64,000 nt of DNA from Posidonia oceanica (GCA_037176725.1 JAZBRS010000049.1:16944001-17008000), one strand, 5' to 3'. Positions 48,201 to 59,178 are shown, counted from the first letter of the stretch. The notes: generated by a model not told the origin, from the letters alone. A program made the numbers and translations.

Positions 48201-49442
48201 GCTCATCTGCACTTTATCATTGTTTAGTTTTCATTACTATTCTTTTGAAATCTTGTGCCTTGTTTAACTGAGGGTTGCTTGGCCACTGCCACCCATGTCG
48301 GTTGTTACTTTGAGTGAGTAATTAATGAAATTTTGGTAGTTTGTATTTCGCTTGGTTCATGTTTGTGTGCCGTCCCTTGATGGAAGATATCCTTTAAAAG
48401 AGAAGAAGTGAGATCATGAGTCATCTTTTGGTTGCTGTTTGTAGATTGATTCTTTGTTGATTCAGATTCTTCAATTTGTGTAATCTTATTCCATAAAATT
48501 TTATTTACCAAAAAACAGAAAAGAAAATAAATATCGCTGTATATCAAATTGTATGATAAGCAATAAACTTATATCTATTTCATAGCTAGGAATTTAGAAT
48601 AAGAAAAGTTAGAAACTAAAAAAAAGCAGTGGAAAAGGCTCTGGTTCTGTTGCTCTGGCTCAAGTCTCTCTCTATTCTATTTCCTCTTCTAAAGCTTAAG
48701 ATCTTCTTACTCATTCTTCCTCTCAGTTCTCAACTCTCGGGCATTCAAATGTAGTAAAGGTGGCCTACAACATGAATCCTCATTTGAAGGCTGAAGGTTT
48801 TGTCAAGTCCTAGAATTCTCAAACCTCCACAAAGTTCACCTCTCCTAACTCCGTGTTTTTTGTTAAAAATAAAATTACTACAATAATCAAACGAATTTAC
48901 CTCTTCTACCAATATACAACATACGAAATGCAATGACAAATAATTCCAACCATGACTAACTCAGAAACCACAGTAAAAAAAAAAACAATCCTAAACTCCC
49001 TTCTGTACTATTTCTTGCTTGTTTTTATTCCATTTCATTAGGATATTGAATAGTTCAGAACATCTCCAAACAACAAAACAAACAAACAGTTTACAAAAAA
49101 AAAAAAAAAAACAAACAAACAAACCCTAACAACAAAACGGAAGGCGGAATTTTTGGTTACCAGGACGGCCCTGTGAGCGGGGACGGCGGGGCAGTCGTGG
49201 GGGTGGGAGGAGGCATGCAGGAAGACGTCGGAGGTGGAGGGTGAGGAGGAGGAGGAGGAGGAGGAGGAGGAGGAGAGGTGCGGATCGATGGGGGAGCAGA
49301 GGCGGAGGAAGGCGACCTTGGATTTGAGGTCGTCGATCTCCCTCTTCAGCTCTTCTTCGGTCTCGCTCGCCTCCTCGTAGCATTCCTTGCACGTCCCGGC
49401 GTCCGGCTCTTCGTACTCCTCCCTGCACGACTGGCACCACAT
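39265..49442 (-). CDS. BTB/POZ domain protein, At4g08455-like, two exons
   Basis: Exon 1 is 49442-49161 (94 codons) and exon 2 is 39714-39265 (149 codons plus stop). Total 243 residues, about the length I recall for Arabidopsis At4g08455. The donor CTG|GTAACC and acceptor CATCCAG|ATGAGC join in phase 0. The N-terminus [20 protein letters not shown] has four Cys (3, 6, 18, 21) of a zinc-ribbon type. A charged helix follows ([19 protein letters not shown]), then an 11-Ser run encoded by a GAG/GGA microsatellite. The BTB fold starts near residue 75 (PAHRAVL) and continues with [18 protein letters not shown] and [23 protein letters not shown] proteins of this kind usually act as CUL3 ubiquitin-ligase adaptors; that role is inferred from the family. 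Confidence 0.9.
40716..41490 (-). pseudogene. gypsy integrase C-terminal half and chromodomain remnant
   Basis: Frames at 41490-41146 ([20 protein letters not shown], then [14 protein letters not shown]), 41186-40989 ([40 protein letters not shown]) and 40964-40716 ([20 protein letters not shown], then RRIIEQ) form the end of a chromovirus integrase. Frameshifts separate them. The first part of the catalytic core (first Asp) is lost with the internal deletion. Confidence 0.78.
41496..41801 (-). pseudogene. gypsy aspartic protease remnant
   Basis: A 101-codon frame includes [20 protein letters not shown] followed by [17 protein letters not shown] is the protease active-site motif of plant chromoviruses. 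It runs to [15 protein letters not shown] and then hits a stop, after which integrase sequence starts. The whole reverse transcriptase and RNase H are therefore absent. Confidence 0.78.
41803..43148 (+). mobile_element. Ty1/copia element reduced to 1.35 kb, nested in the gypsy element
   Basis: Short LTRs 41803-41930 (128 bp) and 43017-43148 (132 bp) are nearly identical (TGTTAGTGTTGTRGTTACCT ... TCTCRACA). They are flanked by TCATC and TTATC, a target duplication with one difference. A primer-binding site (TGATATCAGGAGC) follows the left LTR, and AAGGGAGAG precedes the right one. Inside, a GC-rich leader jumps straight to the end of reverse transcriptase ([33 protein letters not shown]) and RNase H ([20 protein letters not shown]), with stops. 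Gag, protease, integrase and the YVDD region are gone. Confidence 0.88.
43150..44030 (-). pseudogene. gypsy gag remnant
   Basis: Minus-strand frames read [20 protein letters not shown] (43950-44023), then across breaks DALEWFWWFNN and [20 protein letters not shown] plus [17 protein letters not shown] (to 43237). This is the Retrotrans_gag pattern of chromoviruses. Stops and frameshifts lie between the blocks. Confidence 0.72.
44066..44286. mobile_element. About 220-bp hAT-like element related to the one at 29596
   Basis: It starts CAAGGTTTTAAATGTCGA and ends GTCGACATTTAGTACTATG, with TIR-like ends resembling the 707-bp copy at 23227. GACACGTGTCG occurs twice inside. I could not find a matching 8-bp target duplication (flanks TCCTCTTG and CTTACCTC), so it may have been rearranged. 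Confidence 0.6.
45151..45420. repeat. Tandem duplication, 149-bp period
   Basis: TTCTTTCCCATAACAAGTAG followed by TGTTTGYGTTCTATATGGCAAGG begins at 45151 and again at 45300. Both copies continue to GGAGTAGTGACCATAGTTG. They differ at a few bases. Confidence 0.88.
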
Positions 49443-49617
49443 GATCCGCTCGCTCCCAACTCTCCCTCTTTTTTTCCCTCTCTCTTGTAGTATCAGGTAT
49501 GAGACATGAGTAGGTTCGTGAGTGAGAAATGTTGTCATCCGAATCACGGATCACTTCCGGAAGCATAAAAGTACACACACGAAACAACAACAAATGTACG
49601 TGGAACCCCAAATATTA
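49443..49617 (-). promoter_or_regulatory. Short leader and proximal promoter of the BTB gene
   Basis: Only 175 bp separate the ATG (49442) from the target duplication of the hAT element at 49626. It contains a CTCTCTC/GAGAGAG pyrimidine patch near 49475-49490. No TATA box is obvious. Confidence 0.4.
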
Positions 49618-49625
49618 AAAACTAT

Positions 49626-51668
49626 TAGGGTAGATACGATTCGATTCGGTTCGATTTAACGTAAAATCATAAATCAAATTAAATTCGGTTAAATCGAATC
49701 GGATCGAATAATTTTTAAATTAAATCGAATTATTTTTCTTATTAAAATCAAATCAAACTTAATCACTTAAAATCGATTTAGTTTGATTCGATTTGTAGTT
49801 TAACTATTTAATAAATATATAGAAAAAATAAAATAACAGTGAAGAAGAGTTTAACCATTTAACAAAGATATTCTTGACACACTACCTTGACAATAAGATA
49901 GTTGCAGAAAAGGAAAATAAAGACACATTAAAACTTGCTAGGATGAGGTCTTATAGAATAACAAAAAAAGAGTCACATTTTTTACAAAAAAGGGAAATAA
50001 AGACATCAAAATGAGCTCAACTTTTTACATACAGCATTCAGGCCACAACTTAACAATCAAAATTCAAAATAAGCCCAACTTTAGCATCAAAAAACATTTC
50101 CCACATAATCAAAATGTACTTCTTGAACTACACAGATTAGCAAATCCTTCATATTGTAAGCTTCTAATTCAGCAATGACTTCTGTCTGAATGATATATCT
50201 AGCCTATTTGTTGCATCATTTGTGCCACTAGGAGCATCCAAGGTGGGGTGGTTGAGGTTCAATAATTGTCCAGAATTGTTGTTTTCATCCCAAGCATGCT
50301 GAATGACTCGTATGTTGTTGGAAAATAAGTTCCTAAAATAAAAGCAATTTATTGTCTTGACTGGAAAATAAGTTCAACGGACATACTGACAAGTGAAATC
50401 AAGGAAGTTTGTCAACAGGAGGTAGATTGCTAAAGTCTGAGAAGTGACGAGACCATGTGAAAAAGCCTTGCGACTTAACTGACAATCTTTGCTCTTTCTT
50501 TTTGAGAGAAATCATTAAACTTTGGTATAAAACATATGCATTTCTAATCTCATGTCACGACCATAGAAAAATAGACATACCATTGCAGTTTATAATCTCA
50601 TTTCTAAATTTATATTAAGAAGAAAATAGATATGTATATTTTCCAATAATAGAAATCAAAGCAGATTAATGTCTTGATTGGAAAATAAGTTCAAGGGACA
50701 TACTTAATCTATTAAGAAGAAAATAGATATGTATATTTTCCTCTGCCTTGACTTTAATAGAGCTGCGAAAAACAAAAGTGATGTTGAGTAGCAACATAGT
50801 GATTTAAAATAGAAACGAAATCAGAGAACTATATAGAGTACTGAAATTTTAGGATTTGAAAGATATAGGTACTGAATAGAACCATATAAAATATACTAAG
50901 AGGCCGGCGGGTGTCTGGCGTGGGGACTGCAGCGCGAAGTGGTGGGGGTGTAGCCGCGCAGGGTGTCCGGTGTGGGGGCTATCCGGCGTGGGGCGTGGGG
51001 GCTGTTCGGTGTAGGGGCGGTCCGACGTGGGGACTGCGGCGCGAAGTGGTGGTTGATCTTCGACGTGGGGCGCAGGGTCGGTCCAGCGTGGGAAGTGCGG
51101 CGCAGCGACGATCTGGCGTTCGTCGTCCATTCAAGAGAGGAAGAGGGAGTGGGGCCGAGGTGCAGCCGCGTAGGGGCGTCCGACGTAGGGTGGTGGGCGA
51201 TCTCTGGCGTGGAGTGGTGGGCCGGTGGCTGAGGGATCACAGGCTCTCACGGTCACGGAGAGGAAAAGTGGAAGAGGAAGAGTGGAAGACGAAGAGGAAG
51301 AGTGAGGCGGTAGGTAAGACTTAAGAGAATGAGAAATAGGGTTAGGATTAGAAAGTAGCATAACATATATATTTATATATATATATACAAGGCTGTGGGC
51401 CATGGAAGGGTTAGAAATAGGAAGAAGGATGTGGCATAACATATATTAATAATCCTATAAAATCTATATAATATATATAACCTACATTGATGTGGTTCGG
51501 TTCGGTTCAATTAAACCGCTCCTGAAACCACAAATCAAACCTTATAGATTGGTTTGAAGATATTTCAAACCAAACCGAACCACTGAATTTGAAAAACCGA
51601 ACCAAACTACTAAAAATGGTCCGATTGGTTCGGTTAACCGGTTTAAACGGTTTGGGTGCCCACCCTTA
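49626..51668. mobile_element. 2.0-kb non-autonomous hAT-like element upstream of the BTB gene
   Basis: The ends TAGGGTAGATACGATTCG and GGGTGCCCACCCTTA are imperfect inverted repeats. AAAACTAT (49618-49625) and AAAACCAT (51669-51676) make an 8-bp target duplication with one difference. Subterminal GGTTCGGTT and AACCGAACC words are dense at both ends, as in many plant hAT elements. No transposase is recognised. A tandem segment, TGGAAAATAAGTTCAASGGA, recurs at 50360 and 50681. Confidence 0.75.
50885..51330. other. GC-rich island inside the hAT-like element
   Basis: It contrasts with the AT-rich remainder and is built from repeats of GGTGTCCGGCGTGGGG-type and GCGGCGCGAAGTGGTGG words. Open frames on both strands (for example 50911-51324) lack any known domain and reflect composition. 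It may be the leader or first exon of a lost transposase gene. Confidence 0.45.
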
Positions 51669-51680
51669 AAAACCATGAGA

Positions 51681-51722
51681 CAATAAAGAGAGAGAGAGAG
51701 AGAGGGGGGGAGAGAGAGAGTA
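51681..51722. repeat. GA microsatellite
   Basis: (AG)n with an internal run of seven G, directly beside the target duplication of the preceding hAT element. Confidence 0.9.
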
Positions 51723-52658
51723 TATTAGAGAATAGGATTTACATAGACTCTACCTTTCTTAGTTTTTCCTCTCACCGTGAAAGTATAAGTCACTTCTCAA
51801 ATTACATGAGTATAAAAAATATGAATCTTAAAAATCTAGGATTTATTAACCTAATTACATATAATCGATGTATCTATCTGATGAAAACCCATTTCACTAG
51901 ATCAATCCGATATAGAACCACATTAGATCTAGGATATAGTCCAACAATCTCTACCTTGACTCGCATCCAATGCCACTAAGCCCTCTGGATGATTGCTAAC
52001 GTCTTTAAACTGTTAAACCATAGTTCCACTTTTATCATTGTCATGTACATGTAGAGTCCATTTGCACCTTCCAGGTCGATAAAAAACCTTTCACCTACAT
52101 TCTTTCTCATGGATTTGTAGAAAATCTATCTACACTTTCCAGGTAGGTAGAAAACCTTCCACTGCATTTATTGTCATGGGCCTACAACGAGCTCATCTAT
52201 GCTTTTCAAGTAGGCTGAAAACCATTCCACTGTATCCATTGTCATGAGCCTACAATGTACCCATCTATGCTTTCTGGGTAGGCAAAAATCCTTTCATTGC
52301 ATCCACTATTATAGACCTACAGGTGAACTCACTAATGCCTTCATGAGTCTATTGAAAAACCCTCCACCTCAACTCCACTTGAGTTGATGTACCATCATGC
52401 TGACTTGATCCAAACGTCTAAAATTATTGAAACTATTGTTAGATATATTCGTTTGGCTTTTACCTACTCAAATGTAGATCAAACACATTATAGTTATCAA
52501 TCTTTATTGAAGAACCATACTGACATGTACTGTCTACCCAATCTGTATCTAATCTCAATAATCTGAACTGTTCATCATCTCTAGAATGTCTGTAAGTAAA
52601 GGTATCGACTGTTGGATTGAACTCTGATTGCTTGTTCTATTGCTAAATTAATATAAAT
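51723..52658 (-). mobile_element. Possible minus-strand copia LTR and 3' internal remnant
   Basis: At 51941-51955 the plus strand reads CCAACAATCTCTACCTTGA. On the minus strand this is a purine-rich tract followed by TGTTGG, the usual junction between a copia internal region and its 3' LTR. To the right (52060-52340) a unit of about 65-70 bp with AGGTAGGYWGAAAACCWTTC and ATTGTCATGRGCCTACAA is repeated three to four times. No protein is readable. The segment is interrupted by the LTR at 52659. Confidence 0.4.
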
Positions 52659-53951
52659 TGTTGGATTTTGACGAACTACAAGGTCAAAAGCAACTAGCCT
52701 TGTCTCCTGTCTTCACGTACAGTAGATATTTCTCTCCAATAATATCTTGAATTCAAAATAAATAACCACTCCACCAAATAATCAACAGCTTCCCATCTCT
52801 CTCTCTCTCTCTCTTTAATCTTCGAACTCAAGCCTTCTCCATCTATATATTTATTGAAAAATACTCTAAATATATATTGTGTTTCGATGATATATATGAT
52901 ATAATGTTATTTGTCTAACATGTTTATTGAGATTATTATAGCATGTTTTATAATGATACTTAAAGCATTCAGGAAGACTGAGATATAGACCGAGGAACAG
53001 AAAATCAGTGTTTGTTCAATCTGTGTACAAATGTTGTAATTATATTTCTTATTGCATGTAAAAGTCTGTAAAGCTGTCTCAGAAGTATCATGAGATAAGA
53101 TCGTTTGTATAGAACTTAGGAAATATAAGAAATCTGTATTATATGTGATTTATTGACCATAAACGGCACTCCATTTTATAACAGTGCTCCGTTATGATAT
53201 TGGACTCAAAATAAAAAATGGGCCGAATAAAGATGGATTAAAGAAAAGAAGGACTGCGCCAAAATGGCGCTCCGGTCCAGAACGGAGCTCTGTTCTGGTC
53301 GTGTGTTGGAACAGCTAGGTAATCAAATGGCATTCCGTTATATTTCGGAGCTCCTTTTTAACTAACCGTTTAAGATCTTTAGAGAGGATTTACTAGTCGT
53401 TAGAGATTAATTGGAGTTAAGCTTTTGCTTATAAATAAGACCCCTATTGGACCTCCATGAAGCACCATACTACTACATACATACTTGAGCTAATACACAA
53501 GAGAAAAAGAGCTACTCTTCCATCTTTAAGTGCTTCCCAAGCTACCTCAAGCTACCACTTCAAATTAGTGCTACAGAGCTTGGCAAAAAGGGTGTTGAGT
53601 CTGAAATCTTCCATTACAAGCAAGGAGTATCTTCTCAGGATTGGAGAAGGGGCAACGGAACGTTGCAAGGTTTCGTTGAAAGAACTTTCAACAAACAAGT
53701 AAGTAATCTTTTGAGTTAAAGATTAAGGAAACCTTAAGGAGATCTTGAGAGTGGACTAGGCCGGGATTTGGCCGAACCACTATAAATTATTGTGTTGTTT
53801 ATTCAATATCTCTCTTCTCATTTCTGTGTATGTATTTTCCTTTATAGATCAAATTAAGACAAATTTGATAAGTTACAAAAATTAGTAAATCATAACCTAT
53901 TATACCTATAATCTCTATTCACCTCCTCTAGAGAAGCCATATAATCCAACA
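52659..53951 (+). repeat. 5' LTR of the SIRE-like element, 1293 bp
   Basis: It begins TGTTGGATTTTG and ends TAATCCAACA, with the usual mirrored ends. A TATA box lies at 53430-53437. Three inverted repeats of the CGCTCCG...CGGAGC type lie between 53165 and 53375. The 81-codon frame at 53457-53702 lies just after the predicted transcription start and is not considered a gene. Confidence 0.8.
53430..53437 (+). promoter_or_regulatory. TATA box of the SIRE-like LTR
   Basis: TATAAATA, with transcription expected to start about 30 bp downstream, near 53462. Confidence 0.6.
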
Positions 53952-53953
53952 AT

Positions 53954-53965
53954 TGGTATTAGAGC
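53954..53965 (+). promoter_or_regulatory. Primer-binding site of the SIRE-like element
   Basis: TGGTATTAGAGC immediately after the LTR differs by one C-to-T change from the initiator-Met tRNA site TGGTATCAGAGC used by most copia elements. Confidence 0.85.
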
Positions 53966-54006
53966 AAGGTTATCTAGATTAAGATTTAAATTCATCTCTA
54001 GATAAA

Positions 54007-55602
54007 ATGGCTTATAATAATAACAACATCACAAAGGGTCAAAGCATTAAAAGGTCACCGTTCTTTGATGGCCTAAATTACAACTATTGGAAAGTTAGAA
54101 TGGTTATTTACCTAAAATCAATTAATTTTGAACTTTGGGATGTTGTTATAAATGTCTACACATCTTACAACACATCTTATAAAGAGTAGAGTGAAGAATA
54201 AAAGAGACTAGCACAACTAGATGCTAAAGGATTCAATATTTTATTTTGTGCTGTTAATTAAGAACAATTCAATAGGATATCTAATTGCAAAACTTCACAT
54301 GAAGCTTGGCATAATTTAGAAATCACTCATGAAGGAACCAACCAAGTAAAAGAAACTAAAATAAATATGTTAGTACATAAATATAAATTATTTAAAATGA
54401 AACCCAATGAACCCATTAGTGAAATGTTCACTAGATTTAATGAAATCACTAATCCTTTACAATCACTAGGAAAAGAATATTCTCAAAGTGACCTAGAAAG
54501 AAAAATTCTGAGATCCTTAACTCAAGAATGGGAAAAGAAAACTACGGCCATTGAGGAAGCAAAAGATTTATCCAACTACTCATTAGAAGAACTTATGGGA
54601 AATTTGATTTCCTATGAAGTCCAAATAAAAGAAAAAGAAACTGAGAAAGGAATTAAAAAAATATATATAGCCTTAAACATAACCACTGATTCAGATGAAT
54701 CAGAGGAAGAAGAATATGAAGATATTACTCTCCTAACTAGAAAATTTAAAAGATTCATTAAAAATGGAAAATATAAAAGAAATGGAAAATTTCCTGAAAA
54801 GTCAAATAACAAAGATGAAACTCCACTTTGCTACAAATGCAATAAACCGGGACGTATAAAAAGAGATTGTCCTTTATTAAAAATGAAAACCTTTTAAAAG
54901 GATAATAACAACTACAAAAAATCCAAGAAAAAGGCACTACAGGCCACATGGGAGGATAGTGATTCTTCTTCTGATGAAGAATCTCCTTTAGAAAATGAAA
55001 CAACTCACATGTGCTTCATGGCACAAGGTGATGACATTGGTTCTTCTTCTGAAATAGATACAGAAGAGTTATTAGATGCATTTAATGTTTTATATGAAAA
55101 ATATAAAAATCTGAAAATAAAATCTAAAGATATGACTCTCAACATTAATCAATTAAACTCTGTAAATGACACTCTTATAGAAGAAGGAAAGAAATTGGTT
55201 TTTGCAAATGAAGAACTAGATCAAAAAAATATAGAATTGAATATGAGCTTAGGACAAATGAAATATAAAATAAAAAATTTTAAAAAAGACATTTCATCCC
55301 TAAAAGACAAAAGCAATGACTTACTCAACACAGTAACTAAATTCACTAAGGGAAAACAAAATCTGGATATTTTACTTTCAAACCAAAGAAAATCACTACA
55401 CAAGCATGGTATAGGATCTTCTCCATTTCAAAACACACCTTATGAAAATGGGTTTATAAGGGAAACTACAAAAGAAAATTATGTATTTGTAGTAAGAAAA
55501 CAAAACACCAACAAATGGGTTCCAAGAAATAATTATGGCAAATCTTATCAAAAGAAAATTTGGGTTCCTAAGACTTTATTTTCATCTAATGTAGGAAAAT
55601 GA
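54007..55602 (+). pseudogene. gag of the SIRE-like element, with stops
   Basis: ATG at 54007 gives MAYNNNNITKGQSIKRSPFF and DGLNYNYWKVRMVIYLKS, the copia gag start. Stops at about 54187, 54199, 54259 and 54895 interrupt an otherwise continuous frame. The UBN2 core (about 54367-54650, KYKLFKMKPNEPISEMFTRF) is followed by a zinc knuckle CYKCNKPGRIKRDC whose His is replaced by Arg. Then come the acidic WEDSDSSSDEES stretch and a coiled coil (LLDAFNVLYEKYKNLKIKSK, to about 55370). Gag forms the virus-like particle; this copy cannot. Confidence 0.82.
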
Positions 55603-58600
55603 TGAAATCCAAATGGATATTGGATAGTGGCTGCTCTCATCACATGACTGGAGAACATAAACTTCTAAGCACTCTTAAGTCAAAAGACGATGGAAATGTC
55701 ACGTTCGGAGATAATAGCAAAGGCAAGATATTCGGAATCGGGAACATAGGTAATCCCGAAGATTTTTCTATAGAAAATGTACTTCTTGTAGATGGCCTCA
55801 AGTATAATCTTATTAGCACTAGTCAACTTTGTGATAAAGGATACAAAGTAATATTTGATAAAAAAGTATGTACTATTATTGATGTTAATACTAAGAAAAT
55901 ATTATTTATTGGAAGTAGAAAAAATAATGTATATAGGATCAAAATCCAATACGAGCCTAAAACTGCAATAAACTCTTGCCTTACAGCTTCAAATGATGAA
56001 AATTAGCTTTGGCATAGGAGACTTGGCCATGCTAGCATGAATCAATTATCTAAGTTATCAAAAGGTGATTTTGTAAAAGGCTTGCCCAAATTGAATTTCA
56101 AAAAGGATAAACTATGTGATGCATGTCAATTTGGAAAACAATTCAAATCATCTTTCAAATCCAAAAACATTGTTTCTACTTCTAAGCCTTTGGAACTTAT
56201 TTATATTGATTTATTTGGCCCAAGTAGAACTCTAAGTCTAGGAGGAAAACGATATGTTTTTGTATTAGTTGATGACTTTTCTCGTTTTACTTGGGTTATA
56301 TTTATTACAAACAAAAGCGATGTTTTCAATGAGTTTCAAAAGTTTTGCAAAAGAGTTCAAAATGAAAAGGGGTTCAACATCATAAAAATTAGAAGTGATC
56401 ATGGTGGAGAATTTGAAAATGATGATTTTGAAAATTTCTATATTGAAAACGGTTTTGAACACGACTTTTCTTTTCTTAGGACTCCACAACAAAATGGAAT
56501 AGTTGAAAGAAAAAATAGAACACTTCAAGAAATGGCTAGAACCATGCTTTGTGAAAATGCTTTGCCTAAGCACTTCTAGGCCGAAGTAGTCAACACTGCA
56601 TGCTATATTTTGAATCGTATTTTACTTCGTCCTATTTTGAACAAAACTCCTTATGAATTATGATTTGGAAATACCCCTCGAATTTCTTACTTCAAAGTTT
56701 TTGGTTACAAGTACTTTATCTTAAACACCAAAGATCACATTAATAAATTTGATTCTAAATCTGATGAGGCAATCTTTATTGGATACTCTTCAAGAAGCAA
56801 GGCATATAGAGTTTATAATAAAAGAACTCTAATTATAGAAGAATTTTTACACATTAGCTTTGATGAAAATAAAAATCAGACAATACATATTGAAAATGAT
56901 GAAGAACTGCAAAATATTGAAAACACAACAAAAACAACTGACAACATCATAAAAAATGAAAATCTAACTAAATCTTGGCAATATGCCACTAGTCATCCCA
57001 AGGATCTTATCATTGGTGAGGTTTCTAAGGGTATCGTAACAAGATCCAAAGTTGATCTTGAATGTGCAACATATGCCTTCATGTCTTTCATAGAGCCCAA
57101 AAATATCCAAGAAGCTTGCAATGATGAATATTGGACCATGGCAATGCATGATGAACTAAATCAATTTACTAGAAACAATGTATGGGAATTAGTTCCCAAA
57201 CCTGAAAATCAGCTAATAATAGGAAAAAAATGGATTTTTAGAAATAAGCTAGATGAATCAGGCAATGTCATTAGAAATAAAGCTAGGCTAGTTGCCCAAG
57301 GCTATAACCAAGAAGAAGGTATAGATTTTGATGAGACTTATGCTCCAGTTGCAAGACTAGAGTCTATAAGAATGCTGTTAGCTTTTGCGTGTCACAGAGA
57401 TTTTAAATTATTCCAAATGGATGTAAAAAGTGCATTCTTAAATGGAATTATTGAAGAAGAAGTATATGTCAAGTAACCTCCAGGGTTTGAAAATGAACAA
57501 AGTATAGATCATGTTTTCAAACTCAATAAAGCCTTATATGGACTTAAGCAAGCTCCTAGAGCTTGGTATGATAGGCTTAAGAAGTTTTTGATAGAGGATG
57601 GCTTTACAATTGGAATTGTAGATACAACTTTGTTCATCAAGAATGTAAACAATGACATTTTGCTTGCCCAAATTTATGTAGATGACATAATCTTTGGATC
57701 TACAAACGAAAAACTCTGTGAACAATTTTCTGAAAGTATGCAAAAAGAAATGAGCATGATGGGAGAACTAACATTCTTTTTAGGATTACAAATAAAACAA
57801 ACAAAAAATGGAATATTTATAAATCAAGAAAAATATACAAATGAACTTCTAAAGAAATTTGGCATGGAAAATTCCAAGGCTACCAAAACTCCTATGAGCA
57901 CTTCAAGTAGACTTGATAAGGATGAAACTAGGATAAAAGTAGATCAAAAGCTATATAGAAGAATGATAGGATCCCTATTCTATTTAACTGCAAGTAGGCC
58001 TGACATTATGTTCAGTGTATGTCTGTGTACCAGATTCCAAGCCTCTCCCATGGAATCGCATTTAACAGCAGTTAAAAAAATTCTCAAATGTTTACAAGGA
58101 TCTAGGGATTATGGACTTTATTTTTCAAAAAACTCAAACCTAGACCTAATCGCATATAGTGACGCAGACTATGCGGGTTGTAAGACTGATAGGAAGAGCA
58201 CTAGTGGTACATGTCAGTTTCTAGGACACTCACTAGTATCATGGTTTTGCAAAAAGCAAAACAGTGTTGCTTTATCCACCACAGAAGCTGAGTATATAGT
58301 AGTTGGATGCTGTTGTGCTCAAATTCTTTGGATGCAACAAACACTAAGAGATTACAAACTATTATTTGAAAAAACACCAATATTTTGTGATAACACAAGT
58401 GCTATAAATTTATCCAAAAATCCAGTACATCACTCAAGAACAAAACTTATTGAAGTAAGACATCATTTTTTAAGAGACCATATTGCAAAAAATGATATTA
58501 AATTGGAATTTATTTCTACTAAGGACCAACTAGTTGATATATTTACTAAACCCTTAGAAGAAACCAAATTTGTAAATATCAGAAGGGATTTAGGTATTAG

Positions 58601-58622
58601 CAAAATTGAAGACACTATGTAA
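55599..58622 (+). pseudogene. pol of the SIRE-like element (protease, integrase, RT, RNase H), with stops
   Basis: Its ATG at 55599 overlaps the end of gag. The protease motif [13 protein letters not shown] is at 55611. GAG-pre-integrase LWHRRLGHASMN is near 56010, the integrase core has IYIDLFGP, IRSDHGGEF and a downstream Glu near VERKNRTLQ, and the C-terminal side has [16 protein letters not shown]. Reverse transcriptase starts near [20 protein letters not shown], includes YVDDIIFGS at 57677, and leads to RNase H (YSDADYAGCKTDRKSTSGTC, then STTEAEYIV). Stops at about 56004, 56577, 56661 and 57474 break it into five frames; three sit at expected Trp codons and one at an expected Gln. No frameshift is needed to follow it end to end. 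Confidence 0.9.
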
Positions 58623-58629
58623 ATTTTTT

Positions 58630-59015
58630 TGGAACTCCGGTGGAAAAACGGCGCTCCGTTGCTACAGTAATTAAATTTCTTTGTTTTCATCCTTGGAAAA
58701 TTCATCGGGACACCGGCTAAAAATGGAGCCCCGAAATTCCCTGATTCGGAGCCCCATCTAAAAACAGAGTCTCGAAAATCCCTGATCCGGAGCACCGGTT
58801 AAAAACGGAACTCCGAAAACCCCTGATCCGGAGCCCTGTCTAAAAACGGAGTCTCAAAAATCCTTGATCCGGAGCACCGGTGAAAAACGGAACTCCGTTG
58901 TTTCCTGCTACGGAACGCCGGTATATATCAGAGCTCCGATTCTGACTTATTTGAATTGTTTTATTCTATAAAACGGAGCTCCGTTAAAAAACGGCGTCCC
59001 GTTTCTTCTCGCAAA
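58630..59015 (+). repeat. Array of CGGAGC / GCTCCG inverted repeats after pol
   Basis: Seven to eight imperfect units of about 45 bp carry TCCGGAGCACCGGTTAAAAA or a variant followed by ACGGAACTCCG. Each unit has the outer arms CGGAG and CTCCG around an A-rich loop. Similar words occur in the 5' LTR near 53165-53375. Confidence 0.85.
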
Positions 59016-59178
59016 ATGTATTTTAAACTAGGTGTTTACCCAACGACTCTTATATTTTCTCTAAACCTAAACTCGCCTTCACACCTCCAACACTCCGCCG
59101 ACCTAAAAACTCCTCACGAGAGCATCAGCAACCCTAAGATCTCCTCTCCTCCACCGTCCCTCCGGCCTCCCTCTCACT

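Larger units (their letters stand above)
39715..49160 (-). other. 9.4-kb intron of the BTB gene
   Basis: It holds a gypsy element (40381-44665) with two nested inserts and a 149-bp tandem duplication near 45151. The remainder (39745-40375, 44671-45150, 45425-49030) is AT-rich, with only short broken frames. The one at 47170-47433 (87 codons) has no recognised domain. A run of about 18 A lies near 49096. Confidence 0.75.

Noticed and set aside
49038..49160. Extension of BTB exon 1 into a hydrophobic Phe/Val-rich tail
   Set aside because: This is intron read-through past the donor GTAACC at 49160; exon 2 at 39714 restores the conserved BTB sequence in phase.
50911..51324. 137-codon Arg/Gly-rich plus-strand frame
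   Set aside because: Sits in a GC-rich island inside a non-autonomous hAT element; both strands are open and no domain is seen.
53457..53702. 81-codon frame in the SIRE-like LTR
   Set aside because: It falls just downstream of the LTR TATA box, in the R/U5 region, which is non-coding in this family.
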